DNA of 39,589 nucleotides, from contig JAWLBM010000043.1 of the NCBI GenBank assembly GCA_041687675.1, positions 1-39,589 on the forward strand, in the 5' to 3' direction. The stretch comes from JAWLBM01 sp041687675 (lineage in GTDB: Bacteria > Pseudomonadota > Alphaproteobacteria > Rhizobiales > Pleomorphomonadaceae). The notes beneath the pieces were generated by a model. That model saw only the letters and a program-made list of their open reading frames with translations. It had not been told where the DNA came from and did not search any database. Every line of letters begins with the position of its first letter. Positions within the stretch are counted from its first letter, which is position 1. Of the stretch, positions 8,274-16,425 are shown piece after piece. The translations under genes and the position numbers were made by a program.

Positions 8274-8301
8274 AGAATACGCGTGGTATACCAAGAGTCA
8301 A
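8274..8301 (-). promoter_or_regulatory. Promoter of the GntR-to-GlcG operon
   Basis: Read on the minus strand, a -35 box TTGACT (8301-8296) and a -10 box TATTCT (8279-8274) are separated by 16 bp. Transcription would begin near 8267, giving a short leader of about 27 nt before ATG 8240. It is the best sigma-70-like promoter seen in this half of the window. Confidence 0.6.
8284..8293. promoter_or_regulatory. Probable GntR (FCD) operator TGGTATACCA
   Basis: A perfect 10-bp palindrome that fits the TNGTATACNA core bound by many FadR/FCD-type GntR proteins. It lies wholly within the spacer of the promoter at 8274-8301, where a bound repressor would block RNA polymerase. Autoregulation of the whole operon by the 7581-8240 product is inferred. 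Confidence 0.6.
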
Positions 8302-8433
8302 CCGGCAGTGTGCTAGTGGCTCTGAGCCGCCCCTGCTAAGTGGCTGCCGGTGCATTATGTCTAGATCGAGCCAATCCGATTTGCCCCGGCGCCATTGCCG
8401 GGCGAAGGTCCCAGCTTCCAGAGCGGCTCCTGC

Positions 8434-10062
8434 ATGGCATCCTTTCGAGAATCCCTCACTCCTCTTTCGGTACCGATCTTCCGCGCCATCTGGCTCGCGA
8501 ACCTGTCGTCGAACTTCGGCGCGCTGATCCAGTCGGTCGCCGCAGCCTGGCTGATGACCTCGCTGACCCAATCGGCCGACCTGGTGGCTTTCGTCCAGGC
8601 CTCGGCGACGCTGCCGATCATGCTGTTCTCGCTCGTCTCGGGAGCCCTCGCCGACAGCTACGACCGCAGGCGGATCATGCTGTTCGCCCAGGGATTCATG
8701 CTCGCCGTCTCGCTGCTGCTGGCTCTGCTCGCCTACATGGGCGCGGTGACGCCCTGGTCGCTGCTGGCGCTCACCTTCCTGATCGGCACCGGCACGGCGC
8801 TCAACAATCCGTCCTGGCAGGCCTCGGTCGGGGACATCGTGCCGCGTGCGGACCTCCCGGCGGCCGTGGCCCTCAACAGCATCGGCTTCAACATCACCCG
8901 GAGCGTCGGTCCGGCCATTGGCGGGGCCATTGTCGCGGCGGCGGGGGCAGCCGCCGCCTTCGCCGTCAACGCCGCGAGTTATCTGCCGCTGATCGTCGCG
9001 ATTGCGCGATGGAGGCCGGGGATCCAGCGGCCGAGCCTGCCGAGGGAAACGCTGCGCTCAGGCGTGATGGCCGGCGTCCGATACGTGGCGATGTCGCCGA
9101 ACATCGGGCGGGTCTTGATCCGCTCGTTCGTGTTCGGCTTCGGGGCGATCTCGATGCAGGCGCTGCTGCCGCTCGTTGCGCGTGATCTCCTGGGCGGCGG
9201 TGCGCTGACCTACGGACTGCTTCTCGGCGCGTTCGGTGCCGGCGCGATCGGCGGAGCGTTTCTCTCTGGAGGTCTGCGCGGCCGGCTCACCGGCGAGGCG
9301 ATCGTCCGGATCGCCTTCCTCGCCTTCGCCGCCGGGGTCATCGTCGCCGCCTGGAGCCGGATCCCGGTCGTGACCGCCCTCGGGCTCGTCCTGGCCGGAT
9401 CGGGCTGGGTGCTCGCGCTGGCGCGCTTCAACGTCACGGTCCAGCTGGCGAGCCCGCGCTGGGTGGTCGGGCGGACGCTGTCGATCTACCAGACCGCCAC
9501 GTTCGGCGGCATGGCGGCGGGGAGTTGGACCTTCGGGCTTCTCGCGGACGCGCACGGCGTATCAGCCGCGCTCACCCTCGCCGCCGTCGTCCTACTCGCC
9601 GGGGCGGCGCTCGGGCTCGCCGCATCGATCCCGGAGGACTCGACACTCAGTCTCGATCCGGCGAACCGGTTCCGGGAACCCGAACTCGGCCTTGAGATCA
9701 AGCCGCGCAGCGGCCCGATCCTGGTGATGATCGAGTTCGAGATCCACGAGGCCGATACGGAAGCCTTCCTTAAGCTCATGTCGGAACGACGCCGGATCCG
9801 CCGGCGGAACGGGGCCAGAAACTGGAACCTTGCCCGCGACCTCGAGCGTCCGAGTCGATGGGTCGAAAGCTATCACGCGCCGACCTGGACCGAGTACGTT
9901 CGGCACAACCAGCGCGCCACCTTCGCCGACGCCGCCATCGCCGACCAGTTGCGCGCCCTCCACTGTGGCGACCACCCGCCCCGCGTCCAGCGGCTTATAG
10001 AGCGGCCGACCAATTGGGCCGACCTCGCCGGGGCGCCCATGACAGGCGAGCAATTCCATTGA
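8434..10062 (+). CDS. MFS exporter (EntS-like, MFS_3) with C-terminal ABM-like domain
   Basis: A 542-residue protein. Residues ~10-405 are a 12-helix major facilitator of the MFS_3/EntS type, with NLSSNFGALIQSVAAAWLM near the start and the loop DSYDRRRIM. Residues ~425-530 form a soluble tail resembling the ABM/dimeric alpha-beta barrel domain that many MFS_3 proteins carry. An in-frame TTG at 8395 would add 13 residues; ATG 8434 fits the family start better. It probably exports a small organic molecule by proton antiport. It is transcribed divergently from the GntR operon and may be unrelated to it. Confidence 0.82.
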   Translation: MASFRESLTPLSVPIFRAIWLANLSSNFGALIQSVAAAWLMTSLTQSADLVAFVQASATLPIMLFSLVSGALADSYDRRRIMLFAQGFMLAVSLLLALLAYMGAVTPWSLLALTFLIGTGTALNNPSWQASVGDIVPRADLPAAVALNSIGFNITRSVGPAIGGAIVAAAGAAAAFAVNAASYLPLIVAIARWRPGIQRPSLPRETLRSGVMAGVRYVAMSPNIGRVLIRSFVFGFGAISMQALLPLVARDLLGGGALTYGLLLGAFGAGAIGGAFLSGGLRGRLTGEAIVRIAFLAFAAGVIVAAWSRIPVVTALGLVLAGSGWVLALARFNVTVQLASPRWVVGRTLSIYQTATFGGMAAGSWTFGLLADAHGVSAALTLAAVVLLAGAALGLAASIPEDSTLSLDPANRFREPELGLEIKPRSGPILVMIEFEIHEADTEAFLKLMSERRRIRRRNGARNWNLARDLERPSRWVESYHAPTWTEYVRHNQRATFADAAIADQLRALHCGDHPPRVQRLIERPTNWADLAGAPMTGEQFH

Positions 10063-10271
10063 AGGCTGATGGCTCACAGGAGGACGCGTACTGCAAAGAC
10101 GCAGCCGGGTCACCTCCCGGTCACCGTCGCGCCCCTTCTCTGCTGTTCACTCTGGTCCAACCTAGTTCGCCCCCGTCCAATTCGCCCGCCCGGCCCGAAC
10201 CGCGTCCTCCGGCGCACGCAAATGCACTCGGGTGAACTACAATGTTCGATAGCGACGCCCCAATTTGTCTC

Positions 10272-10316
10272 TTGCCAAGGTTGGGGTCGAGGGTTCGAAT
10301 CCCTTCGCCCGCTCCA
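10272..10316 (+). pseudogene. 3' half of tRNA-Gly(GCC), truncated (copy A)
   Basis: The 45 nt run from an intact anticodon loop TTGCCAA through a T-arm (GAGGG, loop TTCGAAT, CCCTT), the acceptor strand CGCCCGC, discriminator T and an encoded CCA. The 5' half (acceptor, D-arm and 5' anticodon stem) is absent; the upstream bases do not pair. It is therefore a tRNA 3' fragment, the usual scar left by elements that integrate into tRNA genes. Confidence 0.8.
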
Positions 10317-10334
10317 GTTTCCGACGACACGAGA

Positions 10335-10356
10335 GCCGCGGGAAACCGCGGCTTTT
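10335..10356 (+). terminator. Rho-independent terminator behind tRNA-Gly remnant A
   Basis: Perfect 7-bp stem GCCGCGG / CCGCGGC with a GAAA loop, followed by TTTT. It lies 18 nt after the CCA and looks like the original tRNA terminator carried along with the fragment. In copy B (12064-12081) the stem has lost pairing. Confidence 0.75.
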
Positions 10357-10435
10357 GTCATTTCCGGGCGGTGGGAATCGCGGCAATCGGGGTTGCCGGG
10401 GGGTCGGGTCACCGCTCGGTTGCGCGGGGTGGCGG

Positions 10436-10741
10436 TGACCTGCCAGGGTCGCCCGTGAAACGCGCCACAGGGGTTCCATTCTGGCCGATGCCTGGACCCA
10501 GCGGACCGCGACGCGACTGGCCTCCGCGCCATGCACAGTCTCCGCGTCCCGGCGGCAATTTCCGTTGAACGTATAAACGCGAACTCGGCCGCGGCCGCTC
10601 GGATGGCAATGGGCGCGAACGGCGTGGAATTCAAAGCCCGGGCCGGGCGCGAAGTTCTCCACCCCCGCCGCAGTCGCGGTGCTACAGTCCAGCCGGGTTG
10701 AAAGACACTCCAAGGCATCTGGGACAGTGGTGGAACGCGGC
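10436..10741. other. Gene-free leader of the histidine kinase
   Basis: No supported gene. The open frames here are GC-driven or antisense to the tRNA remnant. The kinase frame is open from a GTG at 10679 but ATG 10742 is preferred. I see no clear promoter. Confidence 0.4.
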
Positions 10742-11824
10742 ATGCAAAACGGACCGGAGCCGAGCCCTGAGCAACTGGTGAAAATCCCGGAGCTTGCTGA
10801 CGCGCTGGAGAGCAACCGTTTCAAGCAATTCCTCGACTACGTCCCGTTCGGCGTCGCGGTGGCGGAGCTGCAGCCGAGCGAGCGCATCATCTACATCAAT
10901 CGCGAGTTCGAACGGTTGGTTGGAAGGTTGCCCCCGGAACGGGACGGGGAGACCTGGACGGCCGTGCCGGGTTGCAGGGGTGGCGGCGAGGCCGGCCCTG
11001 CCAGTCTCGCCGCTGCGATCGTCGTCGGTCAGGATTACCTCGGGTACTTCGTCCTCGAAGGCGCCGACGGCCGGCTCGGCGTTGACGCCTGGGCCAACAT
11101 CATTGAGGACGAGACCGGCGCCGCCCTCTTCCGCCTGGTCGCCATCGCCGAGACCGGCCCCCGCAACGAGGACCAGATCGCGGCGTTGGAGGAGCGGATC
11201 CTGGCGAAGGACACGCTCCTTCGGGAGCTCCAGCACCGGGTGAAGAACAACCTCCAGATGATCACGGCACTGATCCGCCTCGAGGTCCGAAGCCTCCCGC
11301 AGGATGCACCGCAAAGCGCGCTCGACCGGCTGGCCGGCCGGATCGACGCGCTGGCGACGCTCTACGACGCCCTGTCCCATGCCGATCCGGCCGAAAGCGT
11401 CGACCTCGGCGTTTACCTTAGCCAGATCGCCTCGTCGGTGCTGCAGGCCCACGCGCGCGAGGGCATCCGCCTCGACCTCGGCGTCGACACCTGGCCGGTG
11501 TCGGTGAACGTCGCGATGCCGACGGGACTGGTGGTCAACGAACTTCTCACCAACGCTCTGAAGCACGCCTTCGTTGGGCGCAGCGGTGGAACCATCACGC
11601 TTCGCAGCACGGTCGACCAGCGCGGTTGCCTGGTGACGGTCGCCGACGACGGTGTCGGCCTTCCCAAAGGCGTTTCCTGGCCCTCACCGGGCAGGCTCGC
11701 GGCGCTGATCGTGGAGTCGTTGCGCGAGAACGCCCGGGCGGAGATCGTGGTGACCTCCGAGCCCGGCAAGGGCGTTTCCGCGTCGATTTTCTTCACCCGA
11801 TCCGATGCTTTACGCGCTGATTAG
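10742..11824 (+). CDS. PAS-like sensor histidine kinase, HisKA_2 type
   Basis: A 360-residue soluble kinase. A PAS-like domain covers about residues 25-140. A coiled coil near 145-160 leads into the HisKA_2 dimerisation helix with phospho-acceptor His165 (in LLRELQHRVKNNLQ). An HATPase_c domain follows, with N-box NELLTNALKHAF (266-277) and G1 box DDGVG (302-306); the later glycine-rich lid is short and weak. It would phosphorylate a response regulator, but none is in the window, so it is an orphan. Kinases of this class often act in light or general-stress signalling in alphaproteobacteria. No membrane segment is seen. It sits between two direct repeats with tRNA scars. Confidence 0.85.
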   Translation: MQNGPEPSPEQLVKIPELADALESNRFKQFLDYVPFGVAVAELQPSERIIYINREFERLVGRLPPERDGETWTAVPGCRGGGEAGPASLAAAIVVGQDYLGYFVLEGADGRLGVDAWANIIEDETGAALFRLVAIAETGPRNEDQIAALEERILAKDTLLRELQHRVKNNLQMITALIRLEVRSLPQDAPQSALDRLAGRIDALATLYDALSHADPAESVDLGVYLSQIASSVLQAHAREGIRLDLGVDTWPVSVNVAMPTGLVVNELLTNALKHAFVGRSGGTITLRSTVDQRGCLVTVADDGVGLPKGVSWPSPGRLAALIVESLRENARAEIVVTSEPGKGVSASIFFTRSDALRAD

Positions 11825-11832
11825 CGGACCGC

Positions 11833-12165
11833 AACAAAACGGCCGGGCCACCTCTCGGTCACCGTCGCGCCGCTTCGCTTCAGTTCGCCTGGTCCAATCC
11901 CGTTCGCTCTCGTCCAACTCGCCTGCCTCGCCCGAACCCCGTACCCCGGCGCACTCGGGTGAACTGCAACGTTGAATAGAGGCGCCCCAATTTGTCTCTT
12001 GGCATGGTTGGGGTCGAGGGTTTGAATCTCTTCGCCCGCTCCAGTTTCCGATGACACAAAAGCCATGGGAAACGGCGGCTTTTGTCATTTTCGGGCGGTG
12101 GGAATCGCCGCGATCGGGACTCGCGACCGGCGTCGGGTCACCGCTCGGTCATGCGGGGCGGCGGG
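11833..12165. repeat. Long direct repeat, copy B (decayed)
   Basis: About 335 bp matching 10094-10435 in direct orientation. It begins 8 bp after the kinase stop codon. The tRNA remnant and the terminator within it carry more changes than copy A, so it is older or less constrained. Confidence 0.85.
11999..12043 (+). pseudogene. 3' half of tRNA-Gly, truncated and mutated (copy B)
   Basis: It corresponds base for base to the copy A fragment, but the anticodon loop reads TTGGCAT and the T-arm has changed (GAGGG, loop TTTGAAT, CTCTT). The acceptor strand CGCCCGCTCCA is retained. The 5' half is absent. It cannot be a functional tRNA. Confidence 0.75.
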
Positions 12166-12262
12166 CACTGGCGAGACCGGGACGACGCCAGGACAGGGCC
12201 GCCGCAAAGCAGGCGGGGCGGTAATGCCTGTCCCGCCCGAACGGCCGAGGACAGGTTGGTCG

Positions 12263-14077
12263 TCATGTGCGCCTTGCCGGCGGGCTTCCGGTCGCGAAGG
12301 TCCAGGCGATCGGAGTTTCGGGGGCATAGCGGCAGAAGGTGCCCGTGCGGATACTGTTGCGGAGGTGGCGACCGAGCAGCGGGTGGTCCGCCTCGACCCG
12401 TCGCACGGCATGGCGGATGCGCCAGGTGACGGCGGTGCGCGCCTTCTCCACCTGGTCGCCCAGCCGGCGGGCGCGACCGCCGATGCCGAGCGCTGCGGAA
12501 AGCGCCGCGACCAGCCGGTCGTGCTCCTCGCGTGCCCGCTCGGCCCGCCCGGAATCGTTGTCGGATTCGGCGTCCTCGATCTCCTCTCGAAGGTCCCGGA
12601 GGCGTGCCTTCACGGCGGCGCGTGCCTTCTCGTCCAGCACGGCCCCGCCCGGGGCCAGGACCTGCCGGCCAGCCAGATCAAGGCAGTGGATGTCCTCGCC
12701 CGGCCTGGCGAGCAACTGGCGCAGGTCGGCAAGCCCGCGCAGGCCCGGCAGCACGGCCCGCCGGCCGCCGTATTCGACGATCCATCCGGCCCCTGCGTGC
12801 GCGAGGATGCCCCGCGCCTCGTCCGGCGCCGCGACGGCCGACGATGACGGCGACGCGGGCGCCTCGAGCCGGTCGAAGCCGTCGCGGAGAAAAGCGATGT
12901 CTTCCTCGCGCCGGAAAGGGTTGACCTCGAACAGCCATGCCCGGGGCGCGCCGGGATCGAAGGCCGCGCCGAAGGCGATCTTCTCCCGGTAGGCGTCGAG
13001 ATAACGGGCGTACTCGACCCGGGCCTCCTCCACCCGGCCGAGCCGCGCATAGGCGAAGGCGATGTAGGCGGGGGCGTCGACGAAGGGAATGGCGTCCGAC
13101 AGGGCGCGGCAGGCGATCGCCTTTTCGAAGTCGCCGGCGAACGCATGGGCGAAGGCGGCCACGACATGAAGAGCGGCCGGGTGGTGAGGGTGAAGCCGGC
13201 AGGCGAGGTCGAGCCGCTCCAGGGCCTCCTCGGGGCGGCCCAGGTAGACGTCGAGAACCGCCGACTGGGCCAGGACGTCCGAATCATGGGGGCAGAGGGA
13301 CAGCGCACGGTCGAGATACCAGGCGGCCTGCTCCCAGGCGCTGCGGAACAACGCGACCTTTGCAAGGACGAGGTGCACCATGGCATCGCTGTCGTCGAGT
13401 TCGAGCGCTTCGTGGGCGTGGGCATAGGCCTTCCGGCTCGCCTCGTCGAAGCGGCTCCAGAACTGGCAGCTCCATTCGTTGAACCAGCTTAGGGCGATGC
13501 CGGCATGGGCCCGGGCGAGCAGCGGATCGAGCTTCAGCGCCTCGACGAAGCACGCCCGGGCGGCTTCGTCGGCATCGAGCGTGCCCTCGCGCACCAGCTT
13601 CAGCCCCCGCACCGTCAATTCGTAGGCGGCGAGGCCCGCGGCGGGGTGGCGGCGTGACGCTGTGAGAACAGCCTCTTCCAGCCGCACGTTCAACGTCGCG
13701 GCGATCCGGGCCACCACCTGCCCGCCGAGGTCGTCCGGGTCCGATCCCGTGACGTGCAGACGCTCGCCCCAGACCTGGACGCCGGCCCGGGCGTCCGCCA
13801 GCGTCAGCGTCAGGCCGAGCCCTCCGTCCTGCCGCCTGAGGCGCCCCCGGAGCACGTGGGTGGCGCCAAGGGTCTCTGCGATCATCCCGTCGGCCTCGCT
13901 GCCGACCGCCGCGGCAGAGGCGGGTGCGATCACCCGCAGCCCCCGGAACCTAGTGAGCTCGGAGCAGATGTCCTCGTGGAGACCTTCGGCGAGGACTCCC
14001 TCCTCCGCGGCCGACAGGAAGGGAAGGACGGCCACGGTCGGCCGGCCGTCGTCGCGCGTCAGCGGGGCGTTCGTCAT
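12263..14077 (-). CDS. TolB-like N-domain / TPR-repeat protein
   Basis: A 604-residue protein. Residues ~12-125 form the FlgO/TolB-like domain (VAVLPFLSAAEEGVLAEGLHE, then LGATHVLRGRLRRQ and LTLTLADARAGVQVWGERL) usually found behind CadC-type or cyclase domains. Residues ~150-370 carry tetratricopeptide repeats, for example FVEALKLDPLLARAHAGIAL. The C-terminal third is charged and coiled-coil-like (REEIEDAESDNDSGRAERAREE). Neither an N-terminal DNA-binding domain nor a cyclase domain is present, so it is the sensory or scaffold part alone. Divergent from the TPR gene at 14224. Function unknown. Confidence 0.7.
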   Translation of the reverse strand: MTNAPLTRDDGRPTVAVLPFLSAAEEGVLAEGLHEDICSELTRFRGLRVIAPASAAAVGSEADGMIAETLGATHVLRGRLRRQDGGLGLTLTLADARAGVQVWGERLHVTGSDPDDLGGQVVARIAATLNVRLEEAVLTASRRHPAAGLAAYELTVRGLKLVREGTLDADEAARACFVEALKLDPLLARAHAGIALSWFNEWSCQFWSRFDEASRKAYAHAHEALELDDSDAMVHLVLAKVALFRSAWEQAAWYLDRALSLCPHDSDVLAQSAVLDVYLGRPEEALERLDLACRLHPHHPAALHVVAAFAHAFAGDFEKAIACRALSDAIPFVDAPAYIAFAYARLGRVEEARVEYARYLDAYREKIAFGAAFDPGAPRAWLFEVNPFRREEDIAFLRDGFDRLEAPASPSSSAVAAPDEARGILAHAGAGWIVEYGGRRAVLPGLRGLADLRQLLARPGEDIHCLDLAGRQVLAPGGAVLDEKARAAVKARLRDLREEIEDAESDNDSGRAERAREEHDRLVAALSAALGIGGRARRLGDQVEKARTAVTWRIRHAVRRVEADHPLLGRHLRNSIRTGTFCRYAPETPIAWTFATGSPPARRT

Positions 14078-14134
14078 GGGCCAACCCGGTGTGTTCGCCC
14101 GAGGGTACTCCCAGCGGCCCCGGCTTCAAAGCGC

Positions 14135-14160
14135 CCTCACATCGTGAGGCTGCGCCTCAC
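14135..14160. promoter_or_regulatory. Alternating CCTCAC/GTGAGG half-sites between two TPR genes
   Basis: Three copies of one hexamer in alternating orientation: CCTCAC (14135-14140), GTGAGG (14144-14149) and CCTCAC (14155-14160). Any two neighbours form an inverted repeat. It lies in the 146-bp divergent intergenic region and could be a regulator binding site or alternative RNA hairpins in the leader of the 14224 gene. Role inferred only from position. Confidence 0.4.
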
Positions 14161-14223
14161 GCCTTTTAGAGGCATGGGGCGCACCGGACCGGGTGCGTTC
14201 TCGGCATCAGGAGGTAGAAGACG

Positions 14224-15546
14224 ATGACCCGTGTGAACGACGACCTCGGCCTGGGGCTGACCGGCGCCGATCGGACCGCCGCCGACCGCTACGCGGCGGC
14301 GGTCCGGCTCCTGCAATGCTACCGCGGCGACCCGGTCGCCGAAGTGGACGCGGCGCTGGACCAGTCCCCCGGCTTCGCCATGGCGCATGCGCTGAAGGCG
14401 TGGCTGCATCTGCTCGGCACCGAGCCCGCCGGGCTGCCCGTCGCCCGCGAGGCGCTGCTGGCCGGCGAGCGCCTGGCGACCAGCGACCGCGAAAAAGGCC
14501 ACTTCGCCGCCATCCACCACCTGGCCGAGGGCCGCTGGCACGCGGCGGGACGCGTCCTCGAGGACGTCACCGCCGCCGAGCCGCGCGATGCGCTCGGCCT
14601 GCTCGCCGGGCACCAGATCGACTTCTTCACCGGCAACAGCCGGATGCTGCGCGACCGGATCGCCCGGGCGCTGCCGTCCTGGGACGCCGGGATGCCCGGT
14701 TACCACAGCCTCCTCGGCATGCACGCCTTCGGGCTGGAGGAGACCGGCGACTATGCCCGGGCGGAGGCGGCCGGCCGGCGCGGTGTCGAATCCGAGCCGC
14801 GGGACGGCTGGTCGCAACACGCGGTGGCCCATGTGCTGGAGATGCAGAACAGGACGGAAGAGGGAATTCGCTGGATGCGCTCCAACGACGGGTGGACCGG
14901 CGACAGCTTCTTCCAGGTGCACAACTGGTGGCACCTCGCCCTGTATCACCTGGAGCGGGGCGAGGTGGACGCGGTGCTGGCGCTGTTCGACCGCGAGATC
15001 TACGGGAGCCGCTCGGGCGTGGTCCTCGACATGGTGGACGCCTCGGCCCTGCTCTGGCGCCTCCATCTGCGCGGCGTGGACGTCCGGGACCGCTTCGCCC
15101 TGGTGGCGGACAACTGGGCCCCGATCTCCACCGCGGGCACCTATGCCTTCAACGATGTCCATGCCGTGATGGCCTTCGTCGGCGCCGGACGGCGCGACGA
15201 CGCGCTCGCGGTGCTCGCGGCGCAGGACGAGGCGATGGCCGGCCCGGGGGACAATGCGGCCTTCACGGCCGAGGTCGGCCGTCCGGTCGCCGAGGCCCTC
15301 GTCGCCTTCGGCGATGGAGACTACGCCCGGGCCGTGTCGCTGCTGCGGCGCGCGCGGCCCGTGTCGGCCCGGTTCGGCGGCAGCCACGCCCAGCGCGACG
15401 TGATCGACCTGACGCTGATCGAGGCGGCCCTGCGTGCCGAGGACGCGGCGCTCGCCAGGGCGCTTGCGGCGGAGCGGGACGCCCGGCGCCACGAAAGCCC
15501 GCTCACCCGGTTGTTCGTGCGACGGGCCAAGGCCCTCGCCGCGTGA
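14224..15546 (+). CDS. TTC38/StaR-like tetratricopeptide protein
   Basis: A 440-residue soluble protein resembling the widely distributed TTC38/StaR-like TPR family. Supporting stretches are EKGHFAAIHHLAEGRWHAA, GYHSLLGMHAFGLEETGDYARAEAAGRR, DGWSQHAVAHVLEMQNR and VHNWWHLALYHLERGE, which are diagnostic for the family. There is no signal peptide. ATG 14224 is preceded by a strong AGGAGG site. The next gene, the broken GNAT, starts 13 bp after its stop, so they are probably co-transcribed. The molecular role of this family in bacteria is not established. Confidence 0.8.
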   Translation: MTRVNDDLGLGLTGADRTAADRYAAAVRLLQCYRGDPVAEVDAALDQSPGFAMAHALKAWLHLLGTEPAGLPVAREALLAGERLATSDREKGHFAAIHHLAEGRWHAAGRVLEDVTAAEPRDALGLLAGHQIDFFTGNSRMLRDRIARALPSWDAGMPGYHSLLGMHAFGLEETGDYARAEAAGRRGVESEPRDGWSQHAVAHVLEMQNRTEEGIRWMRSNDGWTGDSFFQVHNWWHLALYHLERGEVDAVLALFDREIYGSRSGVVLDMVDASALLWRLHLRGVDVRDRFALVADNWAPISTAGTYAFNDVHAVMAFVGAGRRDDALAVLAAQDEAMAGPGDNAAFTAEVGRPVAEALVAFGDGDYARAVSLLRRARPVSARFGGSHAQRDVIDLTLIEAALRAEDAALARALAAERDARRHESPLTRLFVRRAKALAA

Positions 15547-15559
15547 GGAGGACGATTCC

Positions 15560-16144
15560 GTGACCATCGCCCTGAGAAAGCTCGCGGCCGAGCCCGCCGC
15601 CGTCGTGCCCGTCCTCGTCGAGGCGTTCGTGGACGACGCCGCCGTCCGCATGCTCTACCCGGACGACCGGGACTATCGCCGTCACTTCCCGCAGTTCGTG
15701 CTGGCCTTCGGCGGCGGAGCGTTCGAGGCCGGGACGGCCGACCGCAGTCCCGGCGGGGACGGCGCGGCGCTCTGGTATCCTCCCGGCGTCGAGCCGGACG
15801 GCGAGGCGATCATGGCCTGCCTCGAGGCCTCGGTGCCGGCGGATCGCCTCGACCGGATGCGCGCCGGCATGGAGTTGCAGGCGAGCCTGCACCCGCATGC
15901 GCCCCATTGGTAACTGCCCTGGATCGGCGTGCGTCCGGGCGCGCGTGGCCGCGGGATCGGCGGCGACCTGCTCCGCCGCGGTCTCGCCCGAGCCGACGCC
16001 GACGGCCTGCCGGTCTACCTGGAGGCCACCGGACGGCGCAGCGCCGCGCTCTATGCCCGCTTCGGCTTCGAGGCGCTGGGCAGTGTTGTTTGGCCCGGCT
16101 ACCCGGAAATCATCGGCATGTGGCGGTCGGCACCGCCGGGCTGA
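15560..16144 (+). pseudogene. GNAT acetyltransferase interrupted by an in-frame TAA
   Basis: One continuous reading frame of 194 codons is broken by TAA at 15911-15913, after HPHAPHW. The frame continues directly with LPWIGVRPGARGRGIGGDLL, the expected strand-4/motif A of GNAT enzymes, and ends at TGA 16142-16144. GNAT relatives usually read HWYLP..G here, so a Tyr codon has become TAA. GTG 15560 follows GAGGAGG. The upstream piece lacks the acetyl-CoA binding motif (RGRGIGG), so it should be inactive. Apart from the stop, both halves look intact, so the change is recent or a base-call error. Confidence 0.85.
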
Positions 16145-16325
16145 GCCAGAGCACAAGGGCCGCCCCGTCGCGCTCCGCGCGCTCGGCGGCGGCCCATGCG
16201 GCGTTCCCGACAGCGAGGACCGCCACGATCAGCCGGATCCTCTCGCGCCCGCCACCCAGCGGGGCGGACGATCCCGGAGGGGCTTCCGGACCAGCCTGCC
16301 GGGGCAAACCCGGGCAACGATCCGG

Positions 16326-16347
16326 CCCGAGCGCACCTTCGCTCGGG
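16326..16347. other. Hairpin upstream of diol dehydratase operon
   Basis: CCCGAGCG / CGCTCGGG, an 8-bp perfect stem with a 6-nt loop, about 80 bp before the dehydratase start. The 281-bp region 16145-16425 contains no gene; I looked for a cobalamin riboswitch and do not see the conserved B12-box. A TTGACG (16366-16371) could be a -35 box but has no good -10 partner. Confidence 0.35.
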
Positions 16348-16425
16348 TGCGTCCGTTCTCGATGGTTGACGTCGGCGCCGCGTTTCGCCCACACTTGCCG
16401 GTGGTTTCGCAGAGGGGAGGGTGCC

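Larger units (their letters stand above)
10094..10435. repeat. Long direct repeat, copy A (with tRNA-Gly remnant)
   Basis: About 340 bp similar, with scattered substitutions and small gaps, to 11833-12165 in the same orientation. The best-matching blocks are the CGGTCACCGTCGCGCC segment, the tRNA 3' remnant, the hairpin after it, and GTCGGGTCACCGCTCGGT. The two copies bracket the histidine kinase gene. Copy A is the better preserved. Confidence 0.85.

Noticed and set aside
10272..10316. Intact tRNA-Gly gene
   Set aside because: Only the 3' half is present; no acceptor 5' strand, D-arm or 5' anticodon stem can be paired upstream.
10110..10824. Minus-strand open frames reading SGRRDSNPRPQP and similar over copy A
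   Set aside because: This peptide is the antisense translation of the tRNA 3' remnant, a well-known source of spurious proteins. No ribosome site or domain.
11810..12088. Minus-strand open frame with the same RRDSNPRPQP phrase over copy B
   Set aside because: Same antisense-of-tRNA artefact in the second repeat.
16145..16425. Cobalamin riboswitch before the B12 enzyme
   Set aside because: I looked here and at 19137-19348 for the B12-box and its surrounding helices and found only simple hairpins.
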